A DNA stretch of 6,463 nucleotides from NCBI GenBank assembly GCA_002497685.1, contig DAEH01000087.1:4634-11096 (forward strand), read 5' to 3'. The notes under the pieces are model-generated. The model saw nothing but the letters and a program-made list of their open reading frames with translations. It did not search any database and was not told the DNA's origin. This document shows, piece after piece, positions 5,843-6,463 of this stretch (position 1 is its first letter; every line of letters begins with the position of its first letter). Source of the DNA: Euryarchaeota archaeon UBA169. GTDB taxonomy: Archaea > Thermoplasmatota > Poseidoniia > MGIII > CG-Epi1. The translations under genes were made by a program, and so were the position numbers.

Positions 5843-6138
5843 TATTGTACCTCTACTGGAAATCCCATGTCTGTTAGAACTTCCTTAACTTTTTTTGTGT
5901 GATCTCCTTGCAATTCAATAATGCCACCTTTTGAAGTTCCACCGGTAGCACATTTAGTTTTGAGTTGTTTTGCTAAATCGCTAATATCTACACTTTTCCC
6001 AATGCCATCAACAATGGTAACTAACTTTCCATATCTGCGTTTTTCAATATTAACTTTAATTGATTGCTGTTCTCTAATTATCTCTTCCATTGCGAGTAAT
6101 TCTTTAGGAAGTCCAGTTAGAGGATCAATATCTACCAT
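5842..6138 (-). CDS. Translation initiation factor aIF1 (SUI1 family)
   Basis: aIF1 binds the small subunit near the P site and discriminates against wrong start codons during initiation. The 98 residues match the archaeal SUI1 form: the N-terminal DIDPLTGLPKELLAMEEI (3-20), EQQSIKVNIEKRRYGKLVTI (23-42), CATGGTSKGGIIELQGDH (63-80) and KKVKEVLTDMGFP (82-94). The GGT loop and ELQGDH are the family's characteristic residues. ATG at 6138 directly follows the L29 stop (TAGATG). GGAGG lies about 11 bases upstream, a rather long spacing. The stop overlaps the Rpp29 start. Confidence 0.96.
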   Translation of the reverse strand: MVDIDPLTGLPKELLAMEEIIREQQSIKVNIEKRRYGKLVTIVDGIGKSVDISDLAKQLKTKCATGGTSKGGIIELQGDHTKKVKEVLTDMGFPVEVQ

Positions 6139-6351
6139 CTAAGCTTCTTCCTCCAATTCAATTTCTCTCATAATAGTAGTTAATCGTGCAATTTGTTTTT
6201 TCAAAGCCCTCATTCTTCCGGGAGAAGTAGGCTGACCACCCATAGATGCAACACCTCTTTCATTCATCAGTTCAGAGCGTAATTCTTTCAATCTAGACTC
6301 TCTTTCTTCAGGCTGCATTTCCCTCAATTCGAAAGGCTTTTTCAAACTCAT
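6139..6351 (-). CDS. rpmC: Large-subunit ribosomal protein L29 (uL29)
   Basis: L29 is a small two-helix protein near the peptide exit tunnel, where signal recognition particle and nascent-chain factors dock. The 70 residues show a first helix ELREMQPEERESRLKELRSE (8-27), the conserved turn GGQPTSPGRMRALKKQIARL (38-57) and a second helix ending in IMREIELEEE. Length is normal. ATG at 6351 overlaps the upstream stop as ATGA. GGTGA six bases before it provides the ribosome binding site. Confidence 0.95.
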   Translation of the reverse strand: MSLKKPFELREMQPEERESRLKELRSELMNERGVASMGGQPTSPGRMRALKKQIARLTTIMREIELEEEA

Positions 6352-6463
6352 TTCTTGTCACCCTTCTTTTCTTTTTTATCGTCTTTAGATTCAGACTTTT
6401 CTTCCGCGACAGCTTCAGTACTTTCTTCTTTTTTATCGTCTTTAGATTCAGACTTTTCTTCAG
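6348..6463 (-). CDS. rpsC: Probable small-subunit ribosomal protein S3 (uS3), C-terminal tail only
   Basis: Only the last 37 residues are in the window, read from the right edge to the TGA at 6348-6350. They are composed almost entirely of Lys, Glu, Asp and Ser, with the unit EEKSESKDDKKE occurring twice, ending KKGDKK. No S3 fold is visible, so the identity is inferred from place: in archaea S3 is normally the gene just before L29, and its C-terminus is often charged and variable. The stop overlaps L29 as ATGA. That the frame is coding is well supported by this overlap, the open frame to the edge and the in-frame repeat. Confidence 0.75.
   Translation of the reverse strand, partial: EEKSESKDDKKEESTEAVAEEKSESKDDKKEKKGDKK
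6369..6461 (-). repeat. 57-base direct repeat in the probable S3 tail
   Basis: Bases 6369-6404 and 6426-6461 are identical over 36 bases, 57 bases apart, which is 19 codons and therefore in frame. The copies encode EEKSESKDDKKE. The identity at the DNA level, not just the protein level, suggests a recent duplication. The window edge cuts the second copy, so more units may follow. Confidence 0.9.

Noticed and set aside
1..6463. A hidden non-coding element, mobile element or novel multi-gene system
   Set aside because: Coding sequence fills the window apart from a 7- and an 8-base gap. All complete genes belong to known translation families, and no inverted repeats, spacer arrays or foreign genes were seen by eye.

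Overview
The window is a tightly packed archaeal ribosomal-protein operon (the S10/spc-type cluster). Every gene lies on the minus strand, so transcription runs from the right edge to the left edge. In transcription order it holds: the 3' end of a gene that is probably rpS3, L29, the initiation factor aIF1/SUI1, RNase P component 1 (Rpp29), S17, L14, L24, S4e, L5, S14, S8, L6, L32e, L19e, L18, and S5 cut by the left edge. The archaeal assignment rests on S4e, L32e and L19e, which bacteria lack, on SUI1 and Rpp29 sitting between L29 and S17, and on archaeal-type sequences throughout.

The DNA is AT-rich. The proteins look like those of a mesophilic, uncultivated euryarchaeon. My best guess is a Thermoplasmatota relative such as marine group II (Poseidoniales). 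That is an inference from gene order and general sequence character, not a database match.

Layout: 6348-6463 is a repetitive, charged C-terminal tail (probably S3). 5600-6351 holds L29, aIF1 and Rpp29. 4209-5603 holds S17, L14 and an unusually long L24. 1895-4212 holds S4e, L5, S14, S8 and L6. 1-1898 holds the archaeal/eukaryotic-type block L32e, L19e and L18, followed by S5. Of the fifteen junctions, nine are ATGA overlaps, three are TAATG overlaps, one is a direct TAG-ATG abutment and two are gaps of 7 and 8 bases. No intergenic stretch is long enough for an internal promoter or terminator. Most genes have a Shine-Dalgarno-like motif (GGAG, GAGGT or GGTGA) inside the end of the preceding gene, so translational coupling is likely. 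No RNA genes, mobile elements or CRISPR arrays were seen.

The genes work together in translation: small- and large-subunit proteins, a start-codon fidelity factor, and a protein subunit of the tRNA 5'-processing enzyme. The core content is conventional. The unusual parts are appendages: L24 carries an acidic linker and a C-terminal SAP-like nucleic-acid-binding domain; the S3 tail contains a 57-base tandem repeat; S5 has a long basic N-terminal extension with an 8-residue repeat; and S17 lacks the Cys/His residues found at its N-terminal loop in some other archaea. I do not see a new multi-gene system here.
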